From the NCBI GenBank assembly GCA_023414975.1, contig JAEZMI010000219.1, positions 1-6,755 of the forward strand: a stretch of 6,755 bases of DNA. Direction: 5' to 3'. Under the pieces are notes generated by a model, which worked only from the letters and a program-made list of their open reading frames with translations, was not told the origin of the DNA and searched no databases. Source of the stretch: Pseudomonadota bacterium. Lineage in GTDB: Bacteria; Pseudomonadota; Alphaproteobacteria; Rhizobiales; Xanthobacteraceae. This document shows, piece by piece, positions 1-6,248 of this stretch (within the stretch, counting starts at the first letter, position 1; the number at the start of each line of letters is the position of its first letter). Made by a program: the position numbers and the translations under genes.

Positions 1-1
1 G

Positions 2-640
2 GTGAACCCGCAGGGCTTTCGCCCCTGGAGCAGCCAGGTTCCGCCCTACCGCATCGGGCCCGGCGACAAGCTCAAGGTCAAATACTTCCTGACCCGCGAG
101 ATGGATGAGGAACTCACCGTCTCGCCGGATGGCACCATCGCCCCGCGCGCCATCGGCCAGCTCAAGGTCGAGGGGCTCACGCTCGTCGCCGCGCAGGAAG
201 TGGTGCGCCGGGCCTCGCGCACCGAACTCGCCGACCAGAAGGTGGTCATCGGGCTGGAAGACCCGGTTTCGGCCAAGGTCTATATCGGCGGCATGGTCGA
301 GCGGCCGGGCCCCTACAACCTTTCGGAAATGCGCAACGGCACGCTGCAGGGCATCCTCACCGCCGGCGGCTTCACCGACGAGGCCCGCACCGGGCAGGTG
401 GCGATCATCCGCCGCGGCCCGGACAACATGCCGATGCTGCGGCTGGTCAACGTCAAGGAGATCATCGAGACCGGCTTCACGCTGGATGATGTGCAACTGG
501 TCTCCGGCGACATCATCTATGTGCCGCGCAGCTCCATCGCCGAGCTGAATGTCTGGATCGACCAGTTCATCAACAAGGTGGTCCCCTTCCAGCGCAGCTT
601 CAACTATACGATGGGAACGCAAAGCACCGTGGTCCCCTGA
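2..640 (+). CDS. Wza-type polysaccharide export protein, 5'-truncated by window edge
   Basis: Outer-membrane polysaccharide export protein that would form the exit channel for the polymer made by this cluster. Fragment residues 15-88 match a Poly_export domain, opening with PYRIGPGDKLKVKY. Residues about 92-140 are an SLBB domain (KVYIGGMVERPGPYNL, then ILTAGGFTDEARTG). The C-terminal stretch IAELNVWIDQFINKVVPF (179-196) resembles the tail that forms the outer-membrane helix in Wza relatives. The frame is open to the left edge and begins at a GTG codon, but no signal peptide or lipobox is present although the family is exported. The true start is therefore very probably upstream, and this is a partial gene of at least 212 codons. 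It is followed after 26 nt by the GT26 gene on the same strand, consistent with an operon. The family call is firm; the polymer exported cannot be read from it. Confidence 0.93.
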   Translation: MNPQGFRPWSSQVPPYRIGPGDKLKVKYFLTREMDEELTVSPDGTIAPRAIGQLKVEGLTLVAAQEVVRRASRTELADQKVVIGLEDPVSAKVYIGGMVERPGPYNLSEMRNGTLQGILTAGGFTDEARTGQVAIIRRGPDNMPMLRLVNVKEIIETGFTLDDVQLVSGDIIYVPRSSIAELNVWIDQFINKVVPFQRSFNYTMGTQSTVVP

Positions 641-642
641 GG

Positions 643-666
643 GGGCGCCAGCAAGGATGAGCGCCC
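643..666 (+). promoter_or_regulatory. Ribosome binding site displayed in a potential GC hairpin, upstream of the GT26 gene
   Basis: The short gap before the GTG start at 667 contains a Shine-Dalgarno-like AAGGA at 653-657, nine nucleotides before the start; this supports GTG 667. The flanking GGGCGC (643-648) and GCGCCC (661-666) are perfect complements and could form a six-pair all-GC stem with a 12-nt loop (649-660) carrying the AAGGA. The pairing is seen in the sequence; any effect on translation is inference. Confidence 0.45.
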
Positions 667-1452
667 GTGGAAGCCGTGCCGGAGGTCGTCTATCTCGGCG
701 TGCCGATCACCCTGCTCGATGCGGCGCAGGCGGCGGCGCGGATTGCCGCGCGGCCGGCCGATTCGCCCTTCGCCTATGTGGTGACGCCCAATGCGGCGCA
801 CTTCACCCGGCTGAATGAAATCAGCGACTCCCGTTTCCGCGACGCCTATGACCATGCCTGGCTGCGGCTGCTCGACGGACAGGCGCCGCGCGCTCTCGCC
901 CGGCTTCTGTTCGGCCTAACCTTGCCGCATGCCGCCGGCAGCGACGTGACGCTCGCCTTGCTGGAGCATCACATCGCACCGGACGATCCCGTGACGGTGG
1001 TCGGTGGCAATGAGGAACTGCGTCGCCGGCTGGCGGCGCGTTTCGGCCTCACCCGGCTCGCTTTGCATGTGCCGCCGATGGGCTTCATCCGCGATCCCGG
1101 TGCGGTGGCGGCGTGCGTGGATTTCGTCGTGGCTCACCCGGCGCGTTACGTCTTCCTCGTCACCGGCTCGCCCCAGTCGGAACTTCTCGCCCGCGCGATT
1201 CTGGCGCGGGGCGGGGCGGTGGGCTGCGGGCTGTGCGTGGGAAGCGCGTTGAACTTCGCCGCCGGTCTGGTGCCGCGCGCGCCCGCCTTCGTGCGCCGTG
1301 CCGGCCTCGAATGGGCCTATCGGCTGGCGCGCAATCCGTTCGGCCATGCCCGGCGGGTCTTTGTCGATTCCGCGCCGGTTCTGCTGACGGCGCTGAAGGC
1401 CCGGCGTGATCCGGCGCGTTACGGCATGACACCGCCGGAGCACCGGGCATGA
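667..1452 (+). CDS. WecG/TagA/CpsF family (GT26) glycosyltransferase
   Basis: Probable inner-membrane-associated glycosyltransferase that moves a sugar from a nucleotide donor onto a polyprenyl-diphosphate-linked acceptor during repeat-unit assembly. At 261 aa it has the normal GT26 length. Family landmarks are in order: VVTPNAAH (38-45), LLDGQ with the conserved Asp-Gly (69-71), GSD (91-93), VTGSPQSE (165-172) in place of the usual GxPxQE motif, and the C-terminal block RRAGLEWAYRLARNPFGHAR (210-229), rich in the arginines typical of the membrane-anchoring tail. The GTG start at 667 is chosen for the AAGGA nine nucleotides upstream; GTG 676 is an alternative, and ATG 657 is in a different frame. 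The stop overlaps the next gene's start as ATGA, indicating translational coupling to the polymerase-like gene. Donor sugar is unknown: relatives use ManNAc, ManNAcA or glucose (GumM). Ser replaces Gln in the GxPxQE-like motif. Confidence 0.92.
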   Translation: MEAVPEVVYLGVPITLLDAAQAAARIAARPADSPFAYVVTPNAAHFTRLNEISDSRFRDAYDHAWLRLLDGQAPRALARLLFGLTLPHAAGSDVTLALLEHHIAPDDPVTVVGGNEELRRRLAARFGLTRLALHVPPMGFIRDPGAVAACVDFVVAHPARYVFLVTGSPQSELLARAILARGGAVGCGLCVGSALNFAAGLVPRAPAFVRRAGLEWAYRLARNPFGHARRVFVDSAPVLLTALKARRDPARYGMTPPEHRA

Positions 1453-2798
1453 GCGGGAGCGTATCGTCGCGCAGGCGCGAGGCGGTGGTGAGCCTGCCGC
1501 GCGCCTATGTACCGACGCCGGTGCCCATTTCCGATGAGCGGTTCTCGGGGCTGGCGATGAGCACGATCCTCGTCCTGACCCTGCCGCTCTTCGCGCAGAG
1601 CTTCCATTATCTGCACGAACTGACGGTTCCCTATCTGCTCTCCAAGGCCTGGCCGCTGGCCTGCCTGCCGCTGGCGATCTACGGGGCAACAGCGCTCGAC
1701 CTGCCGGCGAAGCGGTTCTATCTGGTCTTCCTTGCCTATGCGTTGGGCGTGACGCCGTTCGTCTCCATGCTGCAGCTTGGAAACGGGCTGGTGGACGGCA
1801 TGATCACCACCGTGAAGGTGTGGCCGCTCACCTATTATTTCGGGCTGTCCGCGCTCCTGGTCTGGCTGTCGCCCGCGCCGGAACGGCTGCGCGCCGTGCT
1901 GGTCGGGCTCGGAGCGGCCACCTTCCTGTTGCTCGTGCTGCTGTGGATCGCCGTGCCGACGAGCTGGTACGTCAACGATCCGATGCTGGGTAAGCTGTTC
2001 GCCAGCGAGATCGAGCGCGGCTATCGCATTTACATGCCGATGTTCTTCGGCGCGCTGCTGCTGTTCTATCTCTCCCGCCGGGTGGTGCAGCGCCCGAACC
2101 TTTTGACCGCGCTGCTGATCCTCGGCGGCTTCATCGCCCTGCTGGCGATCTACAAGCAGCGCACGGCGATCGGCAGCATGCTGTTGATCTGCCTCTATGC
2201 CGCCGTCACCTCACTCGCGCCGCGCCGACGGCTTCTGATCGTCGGCCTGTTCCTCGCGGTGGTGCCGCTCGGCGTCGGCGCGATGATGGTGCAGAACGCC
2301 GACCACCTCGTTCAATCATTCGGCGGCTCGCTGACCGTCCGCCAGAACTCGCTGGCGCTCGCGGCGAACTTCCTCGGCGACGACCCGTGGCGCTGGCTGT
2401 TCGGCGTGGGGGCCACGACGCGATTCGGCAGCATCACGCTCGCCGACATCTTCGGGAACGATCAATTCTATATCGCCGACCTCGGCTGGTTTGGCGTGGT
2501 GTTCGAGTATGGCCTCCTGGGGGCCCTGCTGCTGGCGGGGCTCTATGTCTGGGGGTTGTTCGTGGTGCTGAAGTCGGCGCGCGGCACGGACGACGCGCTG
2601 GTGCTCGCTCTTGCCGATTACATTCTCTATATGCTGCTCACCTCGGCGGTATATTCGCTGGTGTTCACGCCGGGGGAACTCGGTGTGGTCATGGCGCTCG
2701 CCATCTACCTCACCCGCGCGCGGAGGCCAGCGCCGTCCGCAGCGCCGCCTTCGCACCGCATCAGTTTCGGCGCTCACGCCCGGACCCAGGGAGACTAG
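1449..2798 (+). CDS. Polytopic membrane protein, Wzy/O-antigen polymerase-like
   Basis: Likely inner-membrane polymerase that links lipid-borne repeat units on the periplasmic side, or less probably an O-antigen-ligase-type transferase. The 449-aa protein has a cytosolic-looking N-terminus of about 33 residues, then roughly ten to twelve hydrophobic segments (about 34-52, 62-82, 89-108, 124-141, 148-170, 193-209, 218-256 as one or two passes, 260-281, 345-375, 384-402 and 405-422). It ends in an Arg/Pro-rich tail. A large hydrophilic loop lies at about 282-344 and includes DDPWRWLFGVGATTRFG, like the 'GvG' stretch before the last helices of Wzy proteins; KQRTAIGS (236-243) and FGVVFEYGLLGAL (348-360) are also typical. 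The ATG sits in an ATGA overlap with the GT26 stop. These proteins diverge quickly, so the polymerase assignment rests on topology, short motifs and location in a glycan cluster. Confidence 0.82.
   Translation: MSGSVSSRRREAVVSLPRAYVPTPVPISDERFSGLAMSTILVLTLPLFAQSFHYLHELTVPYLLSKAWPLACLPLAIYGATALDLPAKRFYLVFLAYALGVTPFVSMLQLGNGLVDGMITTVKVWPLTYYFGLSALLVWLSPAPERLRAVLVGLGAATFLLLVLLWIAVPTSWYVNDPMLGKLFASEIERGYRIYMPMFFGALLLFYLSRRVVQRPNLLTALLILGGFIALLAIYKQRTAIGSMLLICLYAAVTSLAPRRRLLIVGLFLAVVPLGVGAMMVQNADHLVQSFGGSLTVRQNSLALAANFLGDDPWRWLFGVGATTRFGSITLADIFGNDQFYIADLGWFGVVFEYGLLGALLLAGLYVWGLFVVLKSARGTDDALVLALADYILYMLLTSAVYSLVFTPGELGVVMALAIYLTRARRPAPSAAPPSHRISFGAHARTQGD
2788..2793 (+). promoter_or_regulatory. 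Shine-Dalgarno site fixing the FkbM gene start
   Basis: AGGGAG lies six nucleotides before the ATG at 2800, inside the last codons of the polymerase-like gene. It selects ATG 2800 rather than the in-frame upstream ATG at 2611, which would put about 190 nt of the protein inside the upstream gene and add a Ser/Arg-rich extension unlike the family. Confidence 0.7.
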
Positions 2799-2799
2799 A

Positions 2800-3651
2800 A
2801 TGCTGCGCCGCCTTGCCAAACTCATGCGTATGCCCGGCTTTCGCGAAGCGCCGCTGGCTGTCGGCGCGCGCGGCCTGCGCTGGGGGGCGGCGGTGGCGCT
2901 CGGCCGCAGCCCGGTCTTCGAGCTCGTGCCGGGCGGCGCGAAGCTGCGCGTGCCGCCCGACCTGCGCTACACGTCCGTCACGGCCTTTCTTCTGCGCGAC
3001 ACGGTCGAGCCGGAGCTGCGCTACATCCAGAAATTCGTGCGGCCGGGTGACGTGTTCGTCGATGTCGGCGCCAATATCGGCCTGTTCACCTTGAAGATGG
3101 CACCCATCGCCGGCCGGGTGGTCGCGGTGGAGCCGGGCGATGCGGCGGGAACGCAGCTTGCGGCCAATGTCGCGTTGAACGGCTTCCGCAATGTCGCGAT
3201 CGTTCGCAAGGCGCTCTCGGATGCGCCGGGCCGGGCCGTGCTGTTCCACAACCCGCTGGGCGATGACCCGCAGGCGTTCTCCCTTCTCAGCGACGGTTCG
3301 GATGCCGGCAGCGAAACGGTGGAACTGACCACGCTCGACCTTCTCGTGGCGGATGAGGGGCTGGCGCGCGTCGATTGCATCAAGATCGATGTGGAGGGCG
3401 CGGAGGGGCAGGTGCTCGCCGGCGCCCGCCAGACGCTGGAGCGCGACCGCCCCACCGTGATCTTCGAGATGAACTGCCCGACGCTGATGAAGGCCGGCGG
3501 CGATGCGGCCGCCGCCTGGAACCTGCTGGAAGGGGAAGGCTACGCCTTCTTCCATCTTGAGGGGGACGGCCGGCTCACGCCCCTCGCGCGCCGGCCGACC
3601 GGGTTCTGCAATGTCGTGGCCCGTCATAAGGATGCGCCGCCGCTCGGCTGA
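2800..3651 (+). CDS. FkbM family S-adenosylmethionine-dependent methyltransferase
   Basis: Soluble Rossmann-fold methyltransferase (Methyltransf_21/FkbM type) of 283 aa, a usual family length. Visible landmarks are FVDVGANIGLFTL (86-98, SAM-binding motif I), VVAVEPG (107-113, acidic residue at the end of strand 2), VELTTLDLL (174-182) and IKIDVEGAEGQVL (194-206), the last strongly diagnostic of FkbM proteins. There is no signal peptide or membrane segment. The start at 2800 has AGGGAG six nucleotides upstream and follows the previous stop by one nucleotide, so it is probably co-translated with the polymerase-like gene. FkbM enzymes O-methylate hydroxyls on small molecules and, in glycan clusters, probably sugars; the substrate here is inferred to be a sugar of the repeat unit. 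It is the last plus-strand gene and stops three nucleotides from the opposing GH18 gene. Confidence 0.93.
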   Translation: MLRRLAKLMRMPGFREAPLAVGARGLRWGAAVALGRSPVFELVPGGAKLRVPPDLRYTSVTAFLLRDTVEPELRYIQKFVRPGDVFVDVGANIGLFTLKMAPIAGRVVAVEPGDAAGTQLAANVALNGFRNVAIVRKALSDAPGRAVLFHNPLGDDPQAFSLLSDGSDAGSETVELTTLDLLVADEGLARVDCIKIDVEGAEGQVLAGARQTLERDRPTVIFEMNCPTLMKAGGDAAAAWNLLEGEGYAFFHLEGDGRLTPLARRPTGFCNVVARHKDAPPLG

Positions 3652-3654
3652 GCT

Positions 3655-4686
3655 TCAGGGCGCGCAGTCCGCAAGCTCCAGCCCGACGCAGATGGCGGTG
3701 ATGAGCGCGTGGGCGTCCGGATTGTCCGGGCCGGGTGGGCCGGGCGGCGTCTCGTTCAGCGCATAGAGCATGGCCCCGGCCAGCGGGTCGGGCTTCAGCG
3801 CCGCTATCAGCGCGGCGGTTCCTGCCAGCGTCGCGCGCGGCTCCCCGCGGGTGGGAGGCATGACGGGGACTCCCAGCGCGAGCGGACCTTTCCAGAGGCG
3901 GCGATAGGCGCGGAAGGCCTCCAGCGGCTGGAAGGCCGGCCCGGCGTCGTAGGCCATGATCGAGACGAGATCGAGCATCTCGGCTTCCGGGGCGCGCAGC
4001 AGGGCAAGCATCGCGCCGCGCCAGGGGCTCGCCGGCGGCGCGTTCGCGAAAGCCCCCTCGCCATAGGCGCCAACACTCCAGCCGGCGGCACTCAGAAAAT
4101 GGGGCCGCGGCAGCGCCTCCCGCAAGCGCCGGGCGAGGTCCAGGAAGGTGGTATCGCTCGCGCAGCGGATCGTGCCGGCGCGGGACAGGCAGGCGGGCTG
4201 CGTCGGCTCATAGTCGATGTCGATGCCATCCGCGCCGAGATCGGCCACCAGCCGCGCGAGGGCGCCGGTGTCGAGCTTGTTCCAGCCGCCATAGGCCGCG
4301 CCGCCCACCGCCAGAAGCACTCGCGTACCCGGATTGCGGGCCTTCAGCGCCGCGATGGCGTCTCTCAGGACCGTGCCCGGAAACGGATACTGCAGGCCGG
4401 TTCCGGAGAGATCGAGGCCGCCGGCATAAGCGAGGTCCGGCTTCACGAAGGCGAGCCCGACATGGGTGACGGCGCGCGGCAGACGGGCGAGGGTGGTGGC
4501 GCTGCCACGTTGCGCGGGCGGCTCGTACCAGCTCGCCTGATAGGCGAGGAAGGGTCGCAGGCTCTCCGCTCGCACATCCCGCACGCCAAGCATCAGAACG
4601 ATGGCCACCAGACACAGGGTCAGAAGGCTGAATTGTCGGCAAGGCCCTTGGTGATGGTGAGCAGCAGGATGCGAATATCGAACCAT
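3655..4686 (-). CDS. Secreted GH18-family glycoside hydrolase (chitinase-like)
   Basis: Predicted exported TIM-barrel hydrolase of the GH18 (chitinase/endo-N-acetylglucosaminidase) superfamily. Residues 1-40 read as a signal peptide: a basic/His-containing start, a hydrophobic core FSLLTLCLVAIVLMLG (19-34), then a likely cleavage after DVRA. The mature part of about 303 aa has AVGG (126-129, the family SxGG strand), DGIDIDYE (153-160, the complete DxxDxDxE motif with catalytic acid Glu160), SIMAYD (242-247, the MxYD strand) and AMLYALNE (305-312, near the last barrel strand). Cysteine pairs 166/175 and 333/341 could form disulfides in the periplasm. No carbohydrate-binding module is visible. 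ATG 4686 is chosen because later starts (GTG 4608, ATG 4593) cut away the signal sequence; its Shine-Dalgarno is weak and it overlaps the upstream phosphotransferase by 67 nt. Known GH18 enzymes cleave beta-1,4 HexNAc linkages; action on the cluster's own glycan is inference. Confidence 0.88.
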   Translation of the reverse strand: MVRYSHPAAHHHQGPCRQFSLLTLCLVAIVLMLGVRDVRAESLRPFLAYQASWYEPPAQRGSATTLARLPRAVTHVGLAFVKPDLAYAGGLDLSGTGLQYPFPGTVLRDAIAALKARNPGTRVLLAVGGAAYGGWNKLDTGALARLVADLGADGIDIDYEPTQPACLSRAGTIRCASDTTFLDLARRLREALPRPHFLSAAGWSVGAYGEGAFANAPPASPWRGAMLALLRAPEAEMLDLVSIMAYDAGPAFQPLEAFRAYRRLWKGPLALGVPVMPPTRGEPRATLAGTAALIAALKPDPLAGAMLYALNETPPGPPGPDNPDAHALITAICVGLELADCAP

Positions 4687-6035
4687 ATCGACCAGTGCTC
4701 GATGTAATAGAGATCCAGTTCGACGCCGAGCTCGGCCTTCTCGACCGTGTAGATGCCACCGCGCATGCCGTTGATCTGGGCCCAGCCGGTGATGCCCGGT
4801 TTCATGCGGTAGCGCGCGACATAATCGCTGATCGCTTCATAGCGCACATCCTCGGTGATCCGCATATTGGGCACATGCGGTCGCGGGCCGACCACGGACA
4901 TATCGCCCTTGAGCACATTGAGGAGCTGCGGCAGCTCGTCGATGGACAGGCTGCGCAGGATGGCGCCGACGCGGGTGATGCGCGGATCGCGGCGCACGGC
5001 CCCGATCGAACCGTCATCGGCGGGGTTCACATGCATGGTGCGCAGCTTGTAGACGTGAAACTCCCGGTTGTTCAGCCCGATGCGGGCTTGCCGGAACAGC
5101 ACCGGCCCCGGCGAATCGAGCTTGATGGCAAGAGCGGCCAAAAGCAGGATCGGCGACACGAGGATGAGCCCGAGCGTGGCGACGGTGTAATCCTCCAGCG
5201 CCTTGAGAATGCCGAGCGAGCCCTTCAGCGGCCGCTGTTGCACCTGCAGGGCTCGATGGTCGGCCAGGCTGGTGAGGTTGGCATAGCCCGGCTTGAAGGT
5301 GCCGGGCTCAAGCTCCAGCATCACGTCCACGGCAAAGCGATTGAGCTGCCGGGCGACCTCGCCGATGGCCTTCACATCCGCCCAGGATTTGGTGACGACG
5401 ACCATGTCCACCGTGTCGCGGCGCGCGTAATCGAAGAGCTCCGCCGGCCCGCCACGCATCGGCGGGCCGGTCTCGCCGGCGCGTTCGGCGGACGTTGCCT
5501 CGCGCCCCTCGTCGCGAAACACAGCAACGAAATCCAGCAGCCGCTCGCCCTGCTGGCCCTCGTAATAGCTGCGCACGAACGCATAGGCACGGTCGAGATC
5601 GCCGATGACGACGACATCGCGGCGCAGGAGGCCGCGCCGTTTGATCGCGCGCATCAGCGCGGTGACCAGGATCAGGCGGCCGAACAGCAAACCGGCGAGC
5701 ACGGCGCCGGCCCAATGGAACAGGGCCGCGACTTTCTCATAGGGAGCCGGCACCAGGGCGGAATAGACGACCAGCACCGCCAGCGAGGCCGGAATGACGC
5801 CGATCAGCACATGGGCGATCTGCCGGCGCAGGCGGCCATAGTGCTCCACGCGGTAGGCCTGGCCGAGGGTGAGTGTGCCCCAATAGACGGCGGTGCCGAT
5901 CACGCCGAGAACGGCGGTCTGGCTCCACGTCAATTCCCGCCAGAAGACCTGGCTTGCCACCGTCGCGAGCAGGATGACGACGATGTCGCAGAGAATGACC
6001 AGACGATTGATGAGCCCATGGGTCCAGCGCGTCAT
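4620..6035 (-). CDS. Exopolysaccharide polyprenyl glycosylphosphotransferase (WcaJ/GumD-like)
   Basis: Inner-membrane initiating enzyme that transfers a sugar-1-phosphate from a UDP-sugar to undecaprenyl phosphate. From ATG 6035 it is 471 aa. Four N-terminal membrane helices lie at about 8-31, 40-58, 73-95 and 102-127, followed by a cytosolic nucleotide-binding-like domain (RRDVVVIGDLDRAYAF, 138-153). A further membrane segment (283-304) leads into the catalytic domain: KLDSPGPVLFRQARIG (305-320), YKLRTM (329-334), SIDELPQLLNVLKGDMSVVG (364-383) with the Asp366-Glu367 catalytic dyad, GPRPHVP (383-389), and RMKPGITGWAQINGMRGG (410-427). All bacterial sugar-transferase motifs look intact. GPRPH resembles glucose-transferring members, so Glc-1-P is a guess for the donor moiety. 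The frame stays open to an ATG at 6269, but that extension is Arg-rich and low in family character. Start 6035 has GGGGGAG about 11 nt upstream and leads straight into the first helix. ATG 6068 is an alternative. Confidence 0.93.
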   Translation of the reverse strand: MTRWTHGLINRLVILCDIVVILLATVASQVFWRELTWSQTAVLGVIGTAVYWGTLTLGQAYRVEHYGRLRRQIAHVLIGVIPASLAVLVVYSALVPAPYEKVAALFHWAGAVLAGLLFGRLILVTALMRAIKRRGLLRRDVVVIGDLDRAYAFVRSYYEGQQGERLLDFVAVFRDEGREATSAERAGETGPPMRGGPAELFDYARRDTVDMVVVTKSWADVKAIGEVARQLNRFAVDVMLELEPGTFKPGYANLTSLADHRALQVQQRPLKGSLGILKALEDYTVATLGLILVSPILLLAALAIKLDSPGPVLFRQARIGLNNREFHVYKLRTMHVNPADDGSIGAVRRDPRITRVGAILRSLSIDELPQLLNVLKGDMSVVGPRPHVPNMRITEDVRYEAISDYVARYRMKPGITGWAQINGMRGGIYTVEKAELGVELDLYYIEHWSIWFDIRILLLTITKGLADNSAF

Positions 6036-6037
6036 CC

Positions 6038-6051
6038 GGGAGCGCGCTCCC
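6038..6051. repeat. 14-bp perfect palindrome next to the phosphotransferase start
   Basis: GGGAGCGCGCTCCC is its own reverse complement and ends two nucleotides before the ATG at 6035 on the minus strand. One arm supplies the GGGAG that would act as Shine-Dalgarno on the minus-strand mRNA, so pairing between arms could hide the ribosome site; as duplex DNA it could equally be a protein-binding site. The symmetry is observed; the role is inference and chance is possible in GC-rich DNA. Confidence 0.4.
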
Positions 6052-6061
6052 CCAGGCGGCG

Positions 6062-6073
6062 GGCACATGTGCC
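6062..6073. repeat. 12-bp perfect palindrome upstream of the phosphotransferase
   Basis: GGCACATGTGCC is a perfect palindrome 26 nt upstream of the phosphotransferase start. Flanking GCG/CGC extends the symmetry imperfectly. With no loop it would not form a hairpin easily, so a dimeric DNA-binding protein is the more natural reading, but no regulator is identified. Confidence 0.3.
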
Positions 6074-6206
6074 GCGCGAAGCTGACCCTGCGCTGAGGCG
6101 AACGCCACGAAACGGGTACGACAAAAGCATGGAACCTGGAGGACGTTCGCCGATCACGCGCTACCGATCCGCTGGGGGCGGCAGGTATCAAGCGAAGCTC
6201 TACCAC

Positions 6207-6225
6207 TAGATTCTTCGCAAATCTA
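6207..6225. repeat. Inverted repeat TAGATT-N7-AATCTA in an AT-richer patch
   Basis: Six-base arms at 6207-6212 and 6220-6225 are perfect complements separated by seven bases, in the only AT-rich island of the gap. Spacing and arm length suit an operator for a helix-turn-helix dimer. It also lies just downstream of the terminator-like hairpin when read on the minus strand. Confidence 0.3.
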
Positions 6226-6230
6226 TTAAG

Positions 6231-6248
6231 CGCCGAAGGCCTTCGGCG
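6231..6248 (-). terminator. Hairpin downstream of the epimerase gene, possible terminator
   Basis: CGCCGAAGGCCTTCGGCG is an 18-nt perfect inverted repeat starting 24 nt after the epimerase stop on the minus strand. It can form a seven-pair stem with a GGCC loop. On the minus strand it is followed by CTTAATAGATTTG, which is T-enriched but lacks a solid T run. The stem is convincing; factor-independent termination is only moderately supported. Confidence 0.45.

Noticed and set aside
657..818. ATG at 657 as a start near the GT26 gene
   Set aside because: It is in a different frame from the GT26 protein and gives an Arg-rich peptide that ends at 818. The AAGGA upstream serves GTG 667 at normal spacing.
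916..1689. A 257-codon minus-strand open frame across the GT26 gene and the start of the polymerase-like gene
   Set aside because: Spans two real genes on the other strand and has Arg/Pro/Ala-rich shadow composition with no domain.
2611..2799. In-frame upstream start for the FkbM gene at 2611
   Set aside because: It would add 63 residues read out of frame from the polymerase-like gene. ATG 2800 has a good Shine-Dalgarno and gives a normal FkbM N-terminus.
2761..3627. A 288-codon minus-strand open frame across the FkbM gene
   Set aside because: Arg/His-rich shadow frame. The plus strand carries intact methyltransferase motifs and a good ribosome binding site.
3709..4707. A 332-codon open frame on the plus strand, antisense to the GH18 gene
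   Set aside because: Low-complexity Arg/Gly/Ala/Gln-rich translation with no motifs. The opposite strand encodes a clear GH18 protein with a signal peptide.
6097..6151. Inverted repeat GGCGAACG (6097-6104) and CGTTCGCC (6144-6151)
   Set aside because: Eight-base arms with a 39-nt spacer are quite likely by chance in a 237-nt GC-rich gap, and no nearby signal supports them.
4695..6209. A 504-codon open frame on the plus strand, antisense to the phosphotransferase gene
   Set aside because: The translation is rich in His, Asp, Gln, Arg and Gly with no recognisable domain, as expected from the reverse complement of a GC-rich gene. The minus-strand frame carries every motif of a known family.
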